This document shows, piece after piece, positions 1 through 6,646 of a stretch of 9,808 nt of DNA. The notes beneath the pieces were generated by a model. The model saw only the letters and a program-made list of their open reading frames with translations. It had not been told where the DNA came from and did no database searches. The first letter of the stretch is position 1. Every line of letters starts with the position of its first letter. The DNA is from Bacillota bacterium (GTDB lineage: Bacteria; Bacillota; Sulfobacillia; Thermaerobacterales; Thermaerobacteraceae): positions 1 through 9,808 of the forward strand of contig QGUQ01000047.1 in NCBI GenBank assembly GCA_003242195.1. The letters run 5' to 3'. Position numbers and translations under genes: made by a program.

Positions 1-823
<823 letters not shown>

Positions 824-864
824 GCTCGCCCTCCTTTCCCGTGCTTTCCGGCCTTCAAGCGAAA

Positions 865-896
865 GGGCCGCCGTACCCCTTCAGGGACGGCGGCCC
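865..896 (-). terminator. T-box-controlled intrinsic terminator before glyQ
   Basis: The arms GGGCCGCCGT (896-887) and ACGGCGGCCC (874-865) form a perfect 10-bp stem, with further CCT/AGG pairing inside the 12-nt loop. On the minus strand it is followed by TTTCGCTTG, a short, weak U-tract. The upstream arm and loop contain the CGTCCCT antiterminator strand, so terminator and antiterminator exclude each other. It ends 41 nt before the glyQ ATG and does not cover the Shine-Dalgarno, so transcriptional attenuation is more likely than translational control. Confidence 0.85.
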
Positions 897-971
897 AAGG
901 CCTCCGCGGTTCCACCCTGATTGGCCCGCCGCACGGGCGGCGGGCCCCCTTTCTCAACGGGCTTTACTCCG

Positions 972-1011
972 GGCCGGGGACCGCGGCCGCCTCACGCCGC
1001 CGCGGCCGGCC
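972..1011 (-). other. GC-rich Stem II-like hairpin inside the T-box linker
   Basis: Between Stem I and Stem III of the leader lies about 80 nt of linker. Within it, CCGGCC at 1006-1011 pairs with GGCCGG at 972-977, and GCCGCGG at 999-1005 pairs with CCGCGGC at 981-987. Together they give a 13-bp hairpin interrupted by a 3-nt bulge (978-980). It occupies the position of Stem II in full-length T-boxes. The following AGTAAAGCCC...GAGAAAGGG (about 967-948) could hold a IIA/B-type element. The pairing is seen directly; the Stem II assignment is inference. Confidence 0.55.
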
Positions 1012-1162
1012 GGCGCCGTTTCCTCCCGTCGCTCCGGGGCGCCTTCCCCCGCCGCGTGCACCGGTTCGCACCACCCACCGGCTCTCTGGACACGCCGTCG
1101 CGGGGTACTCCTCCCCTTCCTCGCGTTTTCCGGATCGACATGTCAAGGCACCTGGCAGACCC

Positions 1163-1211
1163 GTTGCGGCGAGACGTGCATCGTCGCTGCCAACCCGCGT
1201 TGTCGCCGCAA
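1163..1211. repeat. Inverted repeat upstream of the T-box
   Basis: TTGCGGCGA (1164-1172) and TCGCCGCAA (1203-1211) are perfect 9-bp inverted copies separated by 30 nt. If transcription starts near 1215, this would fold at the extreme 5' end of the glyQ leader. A second, shorter TGGCAG/CTGCCA pairing overlaps it and would compete. No function can be assigned from the sequence. Confidence 0.4.
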
Positions 1212-1292
1212 ACCTGCGTCCAGGGTACCACGGGCCGCCCCACGGGCTCAACGGGACCGCGTCCCACCGCCGGGCAGCCCGGCCCGCGACTT

Positions 1293-1316
1293 GCTGCCGT
1301 GCGGGGACCCGGCAGC
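1293..1316 (-). terminator. Possible hairpin terminator after the DUF4342 gene
   Basis: A perfect 7-bp stem GCTGCCG/CGGCAGC with a 10-nt loop begins 24 nt past the TGA stop of the DUF4342 gene. A competing GGACC/GGTCC pairing overlaps it (1320-1304). No U-tract follows (AAGTCGCGGG), so termination is uncertain. The placement at the end of an apparent unit is the main argument. Confidence 0.25.
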
Positions 1317-1339
1317 GGTCCGGCCCGGGGACGGGCTCC

Positions 1340-1822
1340 TCACACGCCGGAGTCTCCGGCCGTCCCCTGGCCCTCGTGGCCGGGTCCACCGGCCGTACCC
1401 CCACCCGCCGCGCCGGCGTCCGGATGGGACGCGCCCTCGTCCCCGTCGTTGCTACGGCGTTCCACCACCACCGTCGCCCGGGTGACCAGGGCGGCGATCA
1501 CGCCCAGCATCGCCAGCTGCGGGGCCAGCAACGCACCCAGGGCACCCACGGTCACCGGCAGTTCGACCAGGGTCTTGCCTTCCTGGTTACGGATGACGAT
1601 GCGGCGCACGTTGCCTTCCTGGATCAGCTGCTTCACCCGGTCCACCAGCTCGGCGCCCTGGACCTGGATGCGCTCCTGCCAGGTACCGCGCTGGGCTTCC
1701 TCCTCCAGCTGGATCAGCGCCTGGACCACGTCGCCCCCCGCCGCGTCCAGAGCTTCTTTGGCTTTGCGGTAGCTCACCCCGGCCCGCTCGCGGAGGATGT
1801 CGATCTTCTCCAGCTCGGTCAC
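1340..1822 (-). CDS. DUF4342 domain protein with an N-terminal UBA/EF-Ts-like helix bundle
   Basis: This is a 160-residue protein of unknown function. Residues 1-42 resemble the small UBA/EF-Ts N-terminal fold (VSYRKAKEALDAAGGDVVQAL). Residues about 48-122 match the DUF4342 pattern: an amphipathic helix (GAELVDRVKQLIQEGNVRRIVI), a two-strand segment, then a hydrophobic stretch LPVTVGALGALLAPQLAMLGVIAALV split across 88-113 that could be a membrane segment, ending in TRATVVVER. The last ~38 residues are Gly/Ala/Asp-rich and probably disordered. The start is GTG at 1822; an AGGAGG about 8 nt upstream supports it. The GTG overlaps the recO TGA (GTGA, 1819-1822), implying translational coupling with recO. 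The domain match rests on remembered family patterns, not a search. The biochemical role is unknown; the UBA-like part hints at peptide or protein binding. Confidence 0.85.
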   Translation of the reverse strand: MTELEKIDILRERAGVSYRKAKEALDAAGGDVVQALIQLEEEAQRGTWQERIQVQGAELVDRVKQLIQEGNVRRIVIRNQEGKTLVELPVTVGALGALLAPQLAMLGVIAALVTRATVVVERRSNDGDEGASHPDAGAAGGGTAGGPGHEGQGTAGDSGV

Positions 1823-2670
1823 GGCCCGTTCCTCCTTTGCCCATCGCCGGCAGCGGCGCCGGCCCCGCTGCCGGCCCCCGCTGCTCGTACCGGTCCACCG
1901 TCCTTCACTTCACCCAGTATTGCCAAAAAAGCCGGCGACCGGAAGGGTCGTCCCAGGTTGTACACCAGGTGGGTGGCGGTGACCTCCGCCGCCCGGCGCA
2001 CCACCTCCGGCTCTGCGCGCAGCCGCAGTACGGCCTGCAGGGCGGGCGAGCGGACCCGGCGCAGGACTTGCCAGGCGGCAGGATCCAGGGGGCTCGCCCC
2101 CGGGCGCCCGGGACGGCAGGCGGCACAGACGGCGCCTCCCAGCTCGGCGCTGTAGCCGGCCGGCAGGCGGTCGGGGCCCAGTTCCCGCCCGCAGGCCAGG
2201 CACCGGTCCAGCTCGATGCCCACGCCCGCCAGGTCCAGAAGGCGCATCTCCGCGTGCCGCAACAGCAGTGCCTGGGTCTCCGTGTTGCCGCGGCTGGCGG
2301 CCAGGGACCGCAACACGCCCAGCACCACGTTGAAGACCCCCGGGCTCGGAGCGCCCTCCTGGGTGAAGGCCTCCGCCAGCTCGGCCACGTAGGTGGCGGC
2401 GGCCAAGGAGTGCAGGTCTTCCCTCAGGCCGCGCAGCCCGTCGATCACCCGCACCTGGCTGATGCCGTCCAGCGAGCGCCCCCGCCACAGCAGCAAGCGG
2501 CTGTAGGTGAAGGGTTGCAGGCCCGCGGCCAGGGAGCTCCGGGGCCTGCGTACCCCCTTGGCCAGGGCGGTCCGCCGCACCCCGTCCCGATCCAAGAGCG
2601 TGACCAGGCGGTCCGTCTCCCCATACTCCCGCGCTCGCAGGACGATGGCTTCCAGCGTGTAGGTCGGCAT
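1819..2670 (-). CDS. recO: DNA repair protein RecO
   Basis: RecO works with RecR (and RecF) to load RecA onto SSB-coated single-stranded DNA and anneals complementary strands during recombinational repair. The 283-residue product begins MPTYTLEAIVLRAREYGETD, typical of the N-terminal OB fold (about 1-80) with LLDRDGVRRTALAKGVR. A helical domain follows, with a four-cysteine zinc site C157-x2-C160 (CLAC) and C182-x2-C185 (CAAC). The helix near 230-255 (VVRRAAEVTATHLVYNLGR, FRSPAFL) is the usual C-terminal signature. About 25 residues of Gly/Ala-rich tail extend beyond the family core. The ATG at 2670 has a GGTGA Shine-Dalgarno 6 nt upstream, inside the end of mgtE; only 6 nt separate it from the mgtE stop. 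The stop overlaps the DUF4342 start. recO near era and glyQ is the standard Bacillota neighbourhood. Confidence 0.96.
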   Translation of the reverse strand: MPTYTLEAIVLRAREYGETDRLVTLLDRDGVRRTALAKGVRRPRSSLAAGLQPFTYSRLLLWRGRSLDGISQVRVIDGLRGLREDLHSLAAATYVAELAEAFTQEGAPSPGVFNVVLGVLRSLAASRGNTETQALLLRHAEMRLLDLAGVGIELDRCLACGRELGPDRLPAGYSAELGGAVCAACRPGRPGASPLDPAAWQVLRRVRSPALQAVLRLRAEPEVVRRAAEVTATHLVYNLGRPFRSPAFLAILGEVKDGGPVRAAGAGSGAGAAAGDGQRRNGP

Positions 2671-2676
2671 GGGAGG

Positions 2677-4077
2677 TCACCCGGCGGCGTACCGCCACAG
2701 CAGCAGGCTGGCCGTGAGAAAGTAGACCAGCGTGCCCACGATGTCCAGCGCCGTCGTGACGAAGGGCCCGGAGGCCACGGCGGGATCGACCCGCAGCCGG
2801 TGCAGGGCCAGGGGAACCAGCACCCCGATGGACGACGCGATCACGATGTTGAGCCCCATGGCCACGCCCACGGTCGCGGCGACGGCCTGGCTCCCGGTGG
2901 TGGCTCGGACGATCCCGTAGCTGGTGGCGGCCAGGGCGATGCCCAGAAGGGTACCCACCCGGAACTCGCGCGCCAGGGCCCGGCCCATCTCCCGGCGCCG
3001 GATCTCCCCCGTCGCCAGCCCGCGCACGGCCACGGCCAGGGACTGGGTCCCCACGTTGCCGGCGGTGGCCGCCAGGAGGGGGATGAAGTAGGCCAGCTGC
3101 TCGACCCGCTCCAGCGTTCCGTGGAAACCCTGGATCACCCGGGCGACGATCAGCTCGCCCAGCAGCAGGCCCACCAGCCAGGGCAGGCGCAGCCAGGCGC
3201 GGAACCAGGCGCTGGGGGAGGCCGCCTCCTCGTCGGAGGTCCCGCCCAGGCGGTAGATGTCCTCGCTGGCCTCCTCCTCGAGGACGTCCACCACGTCGTC
3301 GACCGTGACGATGCCCAGGATCCGCCCCTCGCCGTCCACCACGGGGACGGCCAGCAGGTCGTACTTGGCCACCAGCCGGGCCACTTCTTCCTGGTCCATG
3401 TCGGCCGGGACGGAGATCACGTTGGTGCGCATGATGTCCCGGACCCGACGGTCGGGCGGCGCGACGATCAGTTCCCGCAGGGAGAGTACCCCGCGGAGCC
3501 GCTCCTCCTGGTCGACGACGTAGACGTAGTAGACGGTTTCCGCCTCGGGCGCCAGGCGGCGCAGGGTCTCGATGGCCTCGGCCGCGGTGAGGTCGTCCTG
3601 GACGGCGACGAACTCGGTGGTCATCAGGCCGCCGGCCGTGTCGTCCAGGTAAGCTAGCAGTTCGCGGACGTCGGCCGCTTCCTCCTCCCGCAACAGGCGG
3701 AGGAGGTCGACGGCCCGCGCCGGCGGCAGCTCGCCGATGAGGTCCGCGATCTCGTCGCTGGACATCTCCCCGAGGACCGCGACGGCACGCTCGCGGCCGA
3801 GCACCGTCAGGACCTCGGACTGGACCTCCGGGGGCAGTTCCTCCACCACCAGGGCCGCCTGCTCGGGGGGCAACAGCCCGATCAGCCGCGGGCGGTCGGC
3901 GGGCTCCAGGTCCAGGACGAACTCGGCCAGGTCCGCCGGATGGGCGCCCGCCGCCTCCTGGCGGGCGGCCTCGGCATCCCCCGCCGCCAGGGCGGCTCGC
4001 AGCCGGTCGTGCCAGGCCTGTCCCCCGGCCGCGCCTCCCGCGGCGGCGCTCGTCCCGGGCTCCCGGTCCGCGGTCAT
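2677..4077 (-). CDS. mgtE: MgtE family magnesium channel/transporter
   Basis: MgtE is a homodimeric inner-membrane Mg2+ channel gated by cytosolic Mg2+. The 466-residue protein has the full order. Residues about 25-145 are the MgtE_N superhelical domain (LLPPEQAALVVEELPPEVQ, MSSDEIADLIGELP). Two CBS domains follow at about 148-205 (GGLMTTEFVAV) and 212-268 (VRDIMRTNVISV, GIVTVDDVVDVLEEEASEDI), then a plug-helix region. Five membrane segments lie near 297-315, 325-350, 373-395, 398-424 and 438-462. The pore motif is AGNVGTQSLAVAVRGLA (339-355). DPAVASGPFVTTALD (431-445) carries the conserved acidic residue expected at the ion site. The first ~22 residues are Gly/Ala-rich and poorly conserved. 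The ATG at 4077 follows a modest AAGGGGGG element. The gene sits between era and recO, where it is not usually found. The 49-bp space to era is too short for a full Mg2+ riboswitch. Confidence 0.95.
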   Translation of the reverse strand: MTADREPGTSAAAGGAAGGQAWHDRLRAALAAGDAEAARQEAAGAHPADLAEFVLDLEPADRPRLIGLLPPEQAALVVEELPPEVQSEVLTVLGRERAVAVLGEMSSDEIADLIGELPPARAVDLLRLLREEEAADVRELLAYLDDTAGGLMTTEFVAVQDDLTAAEAIETLRRLAPEAETVYYVYVVDQEERLRGVLSLRELIVAPPDRRVRDIMRTNVISVPADMDQEEVARLVAKYDLLAVPVVDGEGRILGIVTVDDVVDVLEEEASEDIYRLGGTSDEEAASPSAWFRAWLRLPWLVGLLLGELIVARVIQGFHGTLERVEQLAYFIPLLAATAGNVGTQSLAVAVRGLATGEIRRREMGRALAREFRVGTLLGIALAATSYGIVRATTGSQAVAATVGVAMGLNIVIASSIGVLVPLALHRLRVDPAVASGPFVTTALDIVGTLVYFLTASLLLWRYAAG

Positions 4078-4126
4078 CCCCGATCCCCCCTTGCGCCGGC
4101 CGTGGTACCCTTCGTCCTGATAGGGC

Positions 4127-5083
4127 TCAGGCGTCCCGGTAGCCGAAGCTGCTAAGGGCTCCCTGCTTGTTGCGCCAGTCGGGCTTGACCTTGACCCAGA
4201 GGTCGAGGTAGATACGGGAACCCAGCAACGCCTCCATCTCCAGGCGCGCCTGCCGGCCGATCTGCTTCAGCATCCGGCCCTGCTCCCCAATGAGGATCCG
4301 CTTCTGCCCCTCGCGCTCGACGTAGATGGTGGCGGGCACGTAGACCATGCCGTTGGGCCGCTGCTCCACCCGCCCGATCTCCACCGCCACCGCATGGGGC
4401 ACCTCGTCCCGGGTGAGGTGGAGGATCTGCTCCCGGATCAGCTCGGCCATGATCTGAGCTTCGGGCTGGTCGGTGATCATGTCCTCAGGGAAGTACCGGG
4501 GCCCCTCGGGCAGCAGCCCGACCAGGCGGTCCACCAGCTCGGGCACCCCCCGGCCGTAAAGGGCCGACACCAGGTGCACGTCGACGAAATCGCCCAGCTG
4601 GCGGAAGCGGGCGGCGATCTCGTCGTACTCCCGTGCAGGGACCTGGTCGATCTTGTTGACCACCAGGATCTTGGGCGTACGGACGGAGCGGAGCTGCTCG
4701 GCGATGTAGCGGTCTCCGGCCCCGGGCGCGCGGTCCGGGGCTTCCACCAGCCAGCAGACGACCTCCACCTCCGAGAGCGTCCGCCGCGCGATGCGGACCA
4801 TGTGCTCGCCCAGTAGGTGCTGGGGCTTGTGGATACCCGGCGTGTCGACGAACACCACCTGGGCACCCGGCCGGTTGAGCACCCCGAGGATCCGGGTGCG
4901 GGTCGTCTGCGGCTTGTCCGACATGATGGCAATCTTGCGACCGATCAACTGGTTGAGCAGCGTCGACTTCCCCACGTTGGGCCGGCCGATCAGGGCGACG
5001 AATCCCGACCGGAACCCCGGCTCCCCGGTCACGGGGCGATCCGGCGCCTCGCCCGCGCCCTGCGTCCCGTGCCTCTCATCCAT
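4127..5083 (-). CDS. era: GTPase Era
   Basis: Era is an essential GTPase that binds the 3' end of 16S rRNA and promotes 30S maturation. The 318-residue protein has every G motif: G1 GRPNVGKS (33-40), G2 threonines at 60-61, G3 DTPG (80-83), G4 NKID (143-146), G5 SAL (173-175). The family linker DMITDQPE (201-208) leads into a C-terminal KH RNA-binding domain with GEQG (266-269) in ILIGEQGRMLKQIG. The end LDLWVKVKPDWR...FGYRD is characteristic. About 24 residues of polar N-terminal extension precede the G domain. The ATG at 5083 is the first possible start: an in-frame TGA lies 9 nt upstream. A GGTGA stands 7 nt ahead as Shine-Dalgarno. With YbeY in the same cluster, it marks the locus as ribosome-assembly related. 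Its upstream gap holds several palindromes, perhaps its promoter region. Confidence 0.98.
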   Translation of the reverse strand: MDERHGTQGAGEAPDRPVTGEPGFRSGFVALIGRPNVGKSTLLNQLIGRKIAIMSDKPQTTRTRILGVLNRPGAQVVFVDTPGIHKPQHLLGEHMVRIARRTLSEVEVVCWLVEAPDRAPGAGDRYIAEQLRSVRTPKILVVNKIDQVPAREYDEIAARFRQLGDFVDVHLVSALYGRGVPELVDRLVGLLPEGPRYFPEDMITDQPEAQIMAELIREQILHLTRDEVPHAVAVEIGRVEQRPNGMVYVPATIYVEREGQKRILIGEQGRMLKQIGRQARLEMEALLGSRIYLDLWVKVKPDWRNKQGALSSFGYRDA

Positions 5084-5146
5084 GCAGGCTCACCCACCCG
5101 GCGCGCCCACCTCCTGCCCGCCGGCTGGGGCGGGCGCCTTGATGGC

Positions 5147-5158
5147 CCGTCATGACGG
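5147..5158. repeat. Perfect 12-bp palindrome upstream of era
   Basis: CCGTCATGACGG reads the same on both strands and lies 64 bp before the era start, next to two further dyads at 5161-5171 and 5185-5194. The size and symmetry would suit a dimeric regulator's operator. This is inference; a chance palindrome in GC-rich DNA cannot be excluded. Confidence 0.4.
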
Positions 5159-5247
5159 CCGTCGGACCGACTCCACCCCTTTTACGGTGCACCGGCCGGA
5201 GGGAGCCCACAAGGGGGCAGGCCCGGGAGACCGCAACGGAGCGAGAG

Positions 5248-5275
5248 ACCCGCCCGGCGGGCGGGGCGGGCGGGT
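5248..5275 (-). terminator. Possible GC-rich terminator hairpin after the DUF3048 gene
   Basis: On the minus strand ACCCGCCCG (5275-5267) pairs perfectly over 9 bp with CGGGCGGGT (5256-5248) around a 10-nt loop, starting 16 nt after the DUF3048 TGA. It is followed by CTCTCGCTCC, not a U-run. The stem strength and position argue for a transcript end; the missing U-tract keeps confidence low. Confidence 0.35.
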
Positions 5276-5291
5276 GGTACGGCGTGCTGCC

Positions 5292-6440
5292 TCAGGGGGC
5301 ATCCCCGGTGCCGCCCGCCGGTTCCCCGGGGTCGACCTCCACCCGCGTGTCCTCGGGAACGATGTGCACCCACGTGGGACCCGGTAGCAGGCGGGCCGGG
5401 CCGCCGTCCTCATCCAGCCAGGCCGTAGGCGTGCCGGGGTCGTCCTTCTCCCACCGGCCCTCGCGCATCCAACCCCCGCTGATGATATACAGGCGCCCCT
5501 CGCCGACCACGTCCACATCCAGCCGGCCGGCGTCGTCGCCAGCGATGCGTTGGGCGGGTGCGAACTGGATCAGCACGTTGGCGGGGGCGATGACCGCACC
5601 CGTCTCCTCGGCCCGGTGCGGCCCGTAGGCGGTATGCCGCTCATAGCGACCGTCGTCCCGCAGCACGTAACGGACCCAGCCCCGGCTCCAGCCGGGCCAG
5701 TAGATGCGCACCTCTTCCGCCCGGTCGCCGGCCAGCCTTTCCGCGCCCTCCTCGAAGCGGAAGCGTCTGGGCTCCGGGAGGCTTCCTTCGGCGCCCCAGC
5801 CCTTCTCCTCCGCCGCCCGCTGCACCAGTTGCAGGGACGCGTACAGGTTGTGGGGAGCCCGGCGGCCGCCGTCCCGGCGGAAGATGGGCTCGCCACCGGC
5901 CCGAGGATCCCCGCGCACGCCGTCCAGGTCGGGAAGGCCCGTCTTTGCGATGCGAGCGTAGTGTTGCGGGCTGCCGCCGGCGTAGACGTAGATGGCGTCC
6001 CACTCCTGAGCCAGGTCGAGGAAATAATGGCGGGAGCTGCGCACCGGCCCCACCCGCTCCGGGCGGGCGGTGATGAACAGCGCCAGGAATCGCGTGATGC
6101 CGCCCTCGGCGGGCACCTCGTACACCAGGTCGGCTTCCGTCAGCGCCGCCTGCGGACGCGCCTCGGGGTGGTTGTCGATGCTGACCAGGATCGGCCGCCG
6201 GCGCAGCGTCTCCGGGTCATCGATGGGCAGGCCGGTCAGGGGGTTGAGCACGACGGCTGGCGCGGGGGGGTCGCCGCCCTTCCCCTCTCCCGAAGGCTGC
6301 CGGTTCGCGGGTTGCGGCCCGCTGCGCCCGCACGCGGCCAGCAAGCCCGCGGTCAACAACACGGCCAGGACGAGCACCAGCGGCCCCGGCGACCGGCCCC
6401 GGCACCGTGCGAAACGCCGTCCCCACAAGTCATTCGTCAC
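5292..6440 (-). CDS. DUF3048 domain lipoprotein, YerB-like
   Basis: This is a predicted membrane-anchored lipoprotein of unknown biochemical function. The first 37 residues form a lipoprotein signal: basic n-region (WGRRFARCRGR), hydrophobic core LVLVLAVLLTAGL and lipobox LAAC with Cys37 as the lipidation site. A Gly/Pro-rich linker (38-62) follows. The DUF3048 body starts at NPLTGLPIDDPE and shows the family stretch RPILVSIDNHPEARPQ, ADLVYEVPAEGGITRFLALF, VGPVRSSRHYFLDLAQEWDAIYVYAGGSP, and later the C-terminal domain pattern (VLIQFAP, GRLYIISGG, PGPTWVHIVP). The length of 382 is close to B. subtilis YerB-type proteins. The start is GTG at 6440 with GGAGG 7 nt upstream. It sits between dgkA and era, where many Bacillota carry cdd. 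Gaps of about 200 bp on both sides suggest its own control. The family name rests on pattern memory. Confidence 0.88.
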   Translation of the reverse strand: MTNDLWGRRFARCRGRSPGPLVLVLAVLLTAGLLAACGRSGPQPANRQPSGEGKGGDPPAPAVVLNPLTGLPIDDPETLRRRPILVSIDNHPEARPQAALTEADLVYEVPAEGGITRFLALFITARPERVGPVRSSRHYFLDLAQEWDAIYVYAGGSPQHYARIAKTGLPDLDGVRGDPRAGGEPIFRRDGGRRAPHNLYASLQLVQRAAEEKGWGAEGSLPEPRRFRFEEGAERLAGDRAEEVRIYWPGWSRGWVRYVLRDDGRYERHTAYGPHRAEETGAVIAPANVLIQFAPAQRIAGDDAGRLDVDVVGEGRLYIISGGWMREGRWEKDDPGTPTAWLDEDGGPARLLPGPTWVHIVPEDTRVEVDPGEPAGGTGDAP

Positions 6441-6646
6441 CCGTCTCCCTCCCCGGTTCCGGTTCCGCGCCGGCCCGGCCGTGCCGCGATGCGGGCGACA
6501 GCACGCCGCCCGTCCCGGGCATCCTTCCTGCCGCGCCGACGACGCCGGACGAGATGGTCATCCCTCTGCTGCGATCGGCTTCGCCGTCAAGGCGGTTCCT
6601 CCCCGAGCGGCCCCGCCGGCCGGGCGCCACCCGTGGCCCCGTCCGG
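6441..6646 (-). other. 206-bp intergenic region between dgkA and the DUF3048 gene
   Basis: I find no supported gene. A 43-codon frame from an ATG at 6561 to a stop at 6430 exists but has no recognisable protein character. No cytidine deaminase motifs (HAE, PCxxC) are readable, so there is no visible cdd remnant. A TTGACG hexamer (6590-6585) lacks a -10 partner. A direct repeat GGTTCC-GGTTCC (6455-6466) lies just before the DUF3048 ribosome-binding site. Confidence 0.45.

Larger units (their letters stand above)
865..1125 (-). promoter_or_regulatory. Glycine-specific T-box riboswitch in the glyQ leader
   Basis: This RNA senses uncharged tRNA-Gly and allows read-through into glyQ. Reading the minus strand, Stem I runs from about 1125 to 1030. 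It contains a GAGGA kink-turn-like element (about 1122-1118), an AGTA S-turn strand (1109-1106), AGAGAG (1087-1082) and GGTGCGA (1072-1066). The 3' side of the specifier loop reads GAA-GGC, putting a GGC glycine specifier at 1043-1041. It is flanked by GGGG (1116-1113) pairing with CCCC (1039-1036). A strong stem at 946-923 fits Stem III. The T-box AGGGTGGAACCGCGG occupies 918-904; its bulge TGGA matches a tRNA ending UCCA, as expected from the U discriminator of bacterial tRNA-Gly. CGTCCCT (889-883) can pair with the T-box as the antiterminator and overlaps the terminator's upstream arm. The specifier and bulge independently agree on glycine. The exact 5' end is not determined. Confidence 0.93.
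1126..1339 (-). other. Intergenic region and upstream leader between the DUF4342 gene and the glyQ T-box
   Basis: No coding sequence is supported in these 214 bp. On the minus strand it holds, in order, a hairpin (1316-1293), a compact CCGGG/CCCGG dyad (1282-1270), a weak promoter-like pair TTGAGC (1251-1246) and TACCCT (1227-1222) with an 18-nt spacer, and an inverted repeat (1211-1163). A TTGACA hexamer at 1146-1141 is too close to the Stem I base to be its -35 box. The region probably ends the upstream unit and starts the glyQ unit, but no promoter is convincing. Confidence 0.5.
5084..5291 (-). other. 208-bp intergenic region between the DUF3048 gene and era
   Basis: No gene is supported here. 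The half next to the DUF3048 stop carries a strong C/G-rich hairpin (5275-5248). The half next to era carries three short dyads: CGGTGCACCG (5185-5194), GTCGGACCGAC (5161-5171) and CCGTCATGACGG (5147-5158). No good -35/-10 pair is visible; TAAAAG near 5183 lacks a matching -35. It likely separates the DUF3048 transcript from an era-led unit. Confidence 0.5.

Noticed and set aside
1141..1146. TTGACA on the minus strand as a -35 box for glyQ
   Set aside because: Only 15 nt separate it from the base of T-box Stem I at 1125, so transcription from it would start inside Stem I; no -10 lies at the right distance.
3010..3070. Unusual pore motif AGNVGTQSL in MgtE as a functional change
   Set aside because: As I recall, MgtE homologues vary between G-G-N-A-G-S-Q and G-N-V-G-T-Q forms; the key Gly/Asn residues and the later acidic residue are present.
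1837..3657. Plus-strand open frame of 606 codons antisense to recO and mgtE
   Set aside because: The translation is repetitive Gln/His/Gly/Asp-rich, typical of the complement of high-GC genes, with no start signal worth trusting.
4078..4126. Magnesium riboswitch ahead of mgtE
   Set aside because: The 49-bp space is too short for a known M-box or mgtA-type leader and shows no such structure.
6430..6561. Small minus-strand frame of 43 codons before the DUF3048 gene, considered as a leader peptide or cdd remnant
   Set aside because: It has no recognisable motif or convincing ribosome-binding site, and cytidine deaminase zinc motifs are absent.
6585..6590. TTGACG on the minus strand as a promoter for the DUF3048 gene
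   Set aside because: Sequences 16-19 nt downstream (AGAGGG and neighbours) do not resemble a -10 box.
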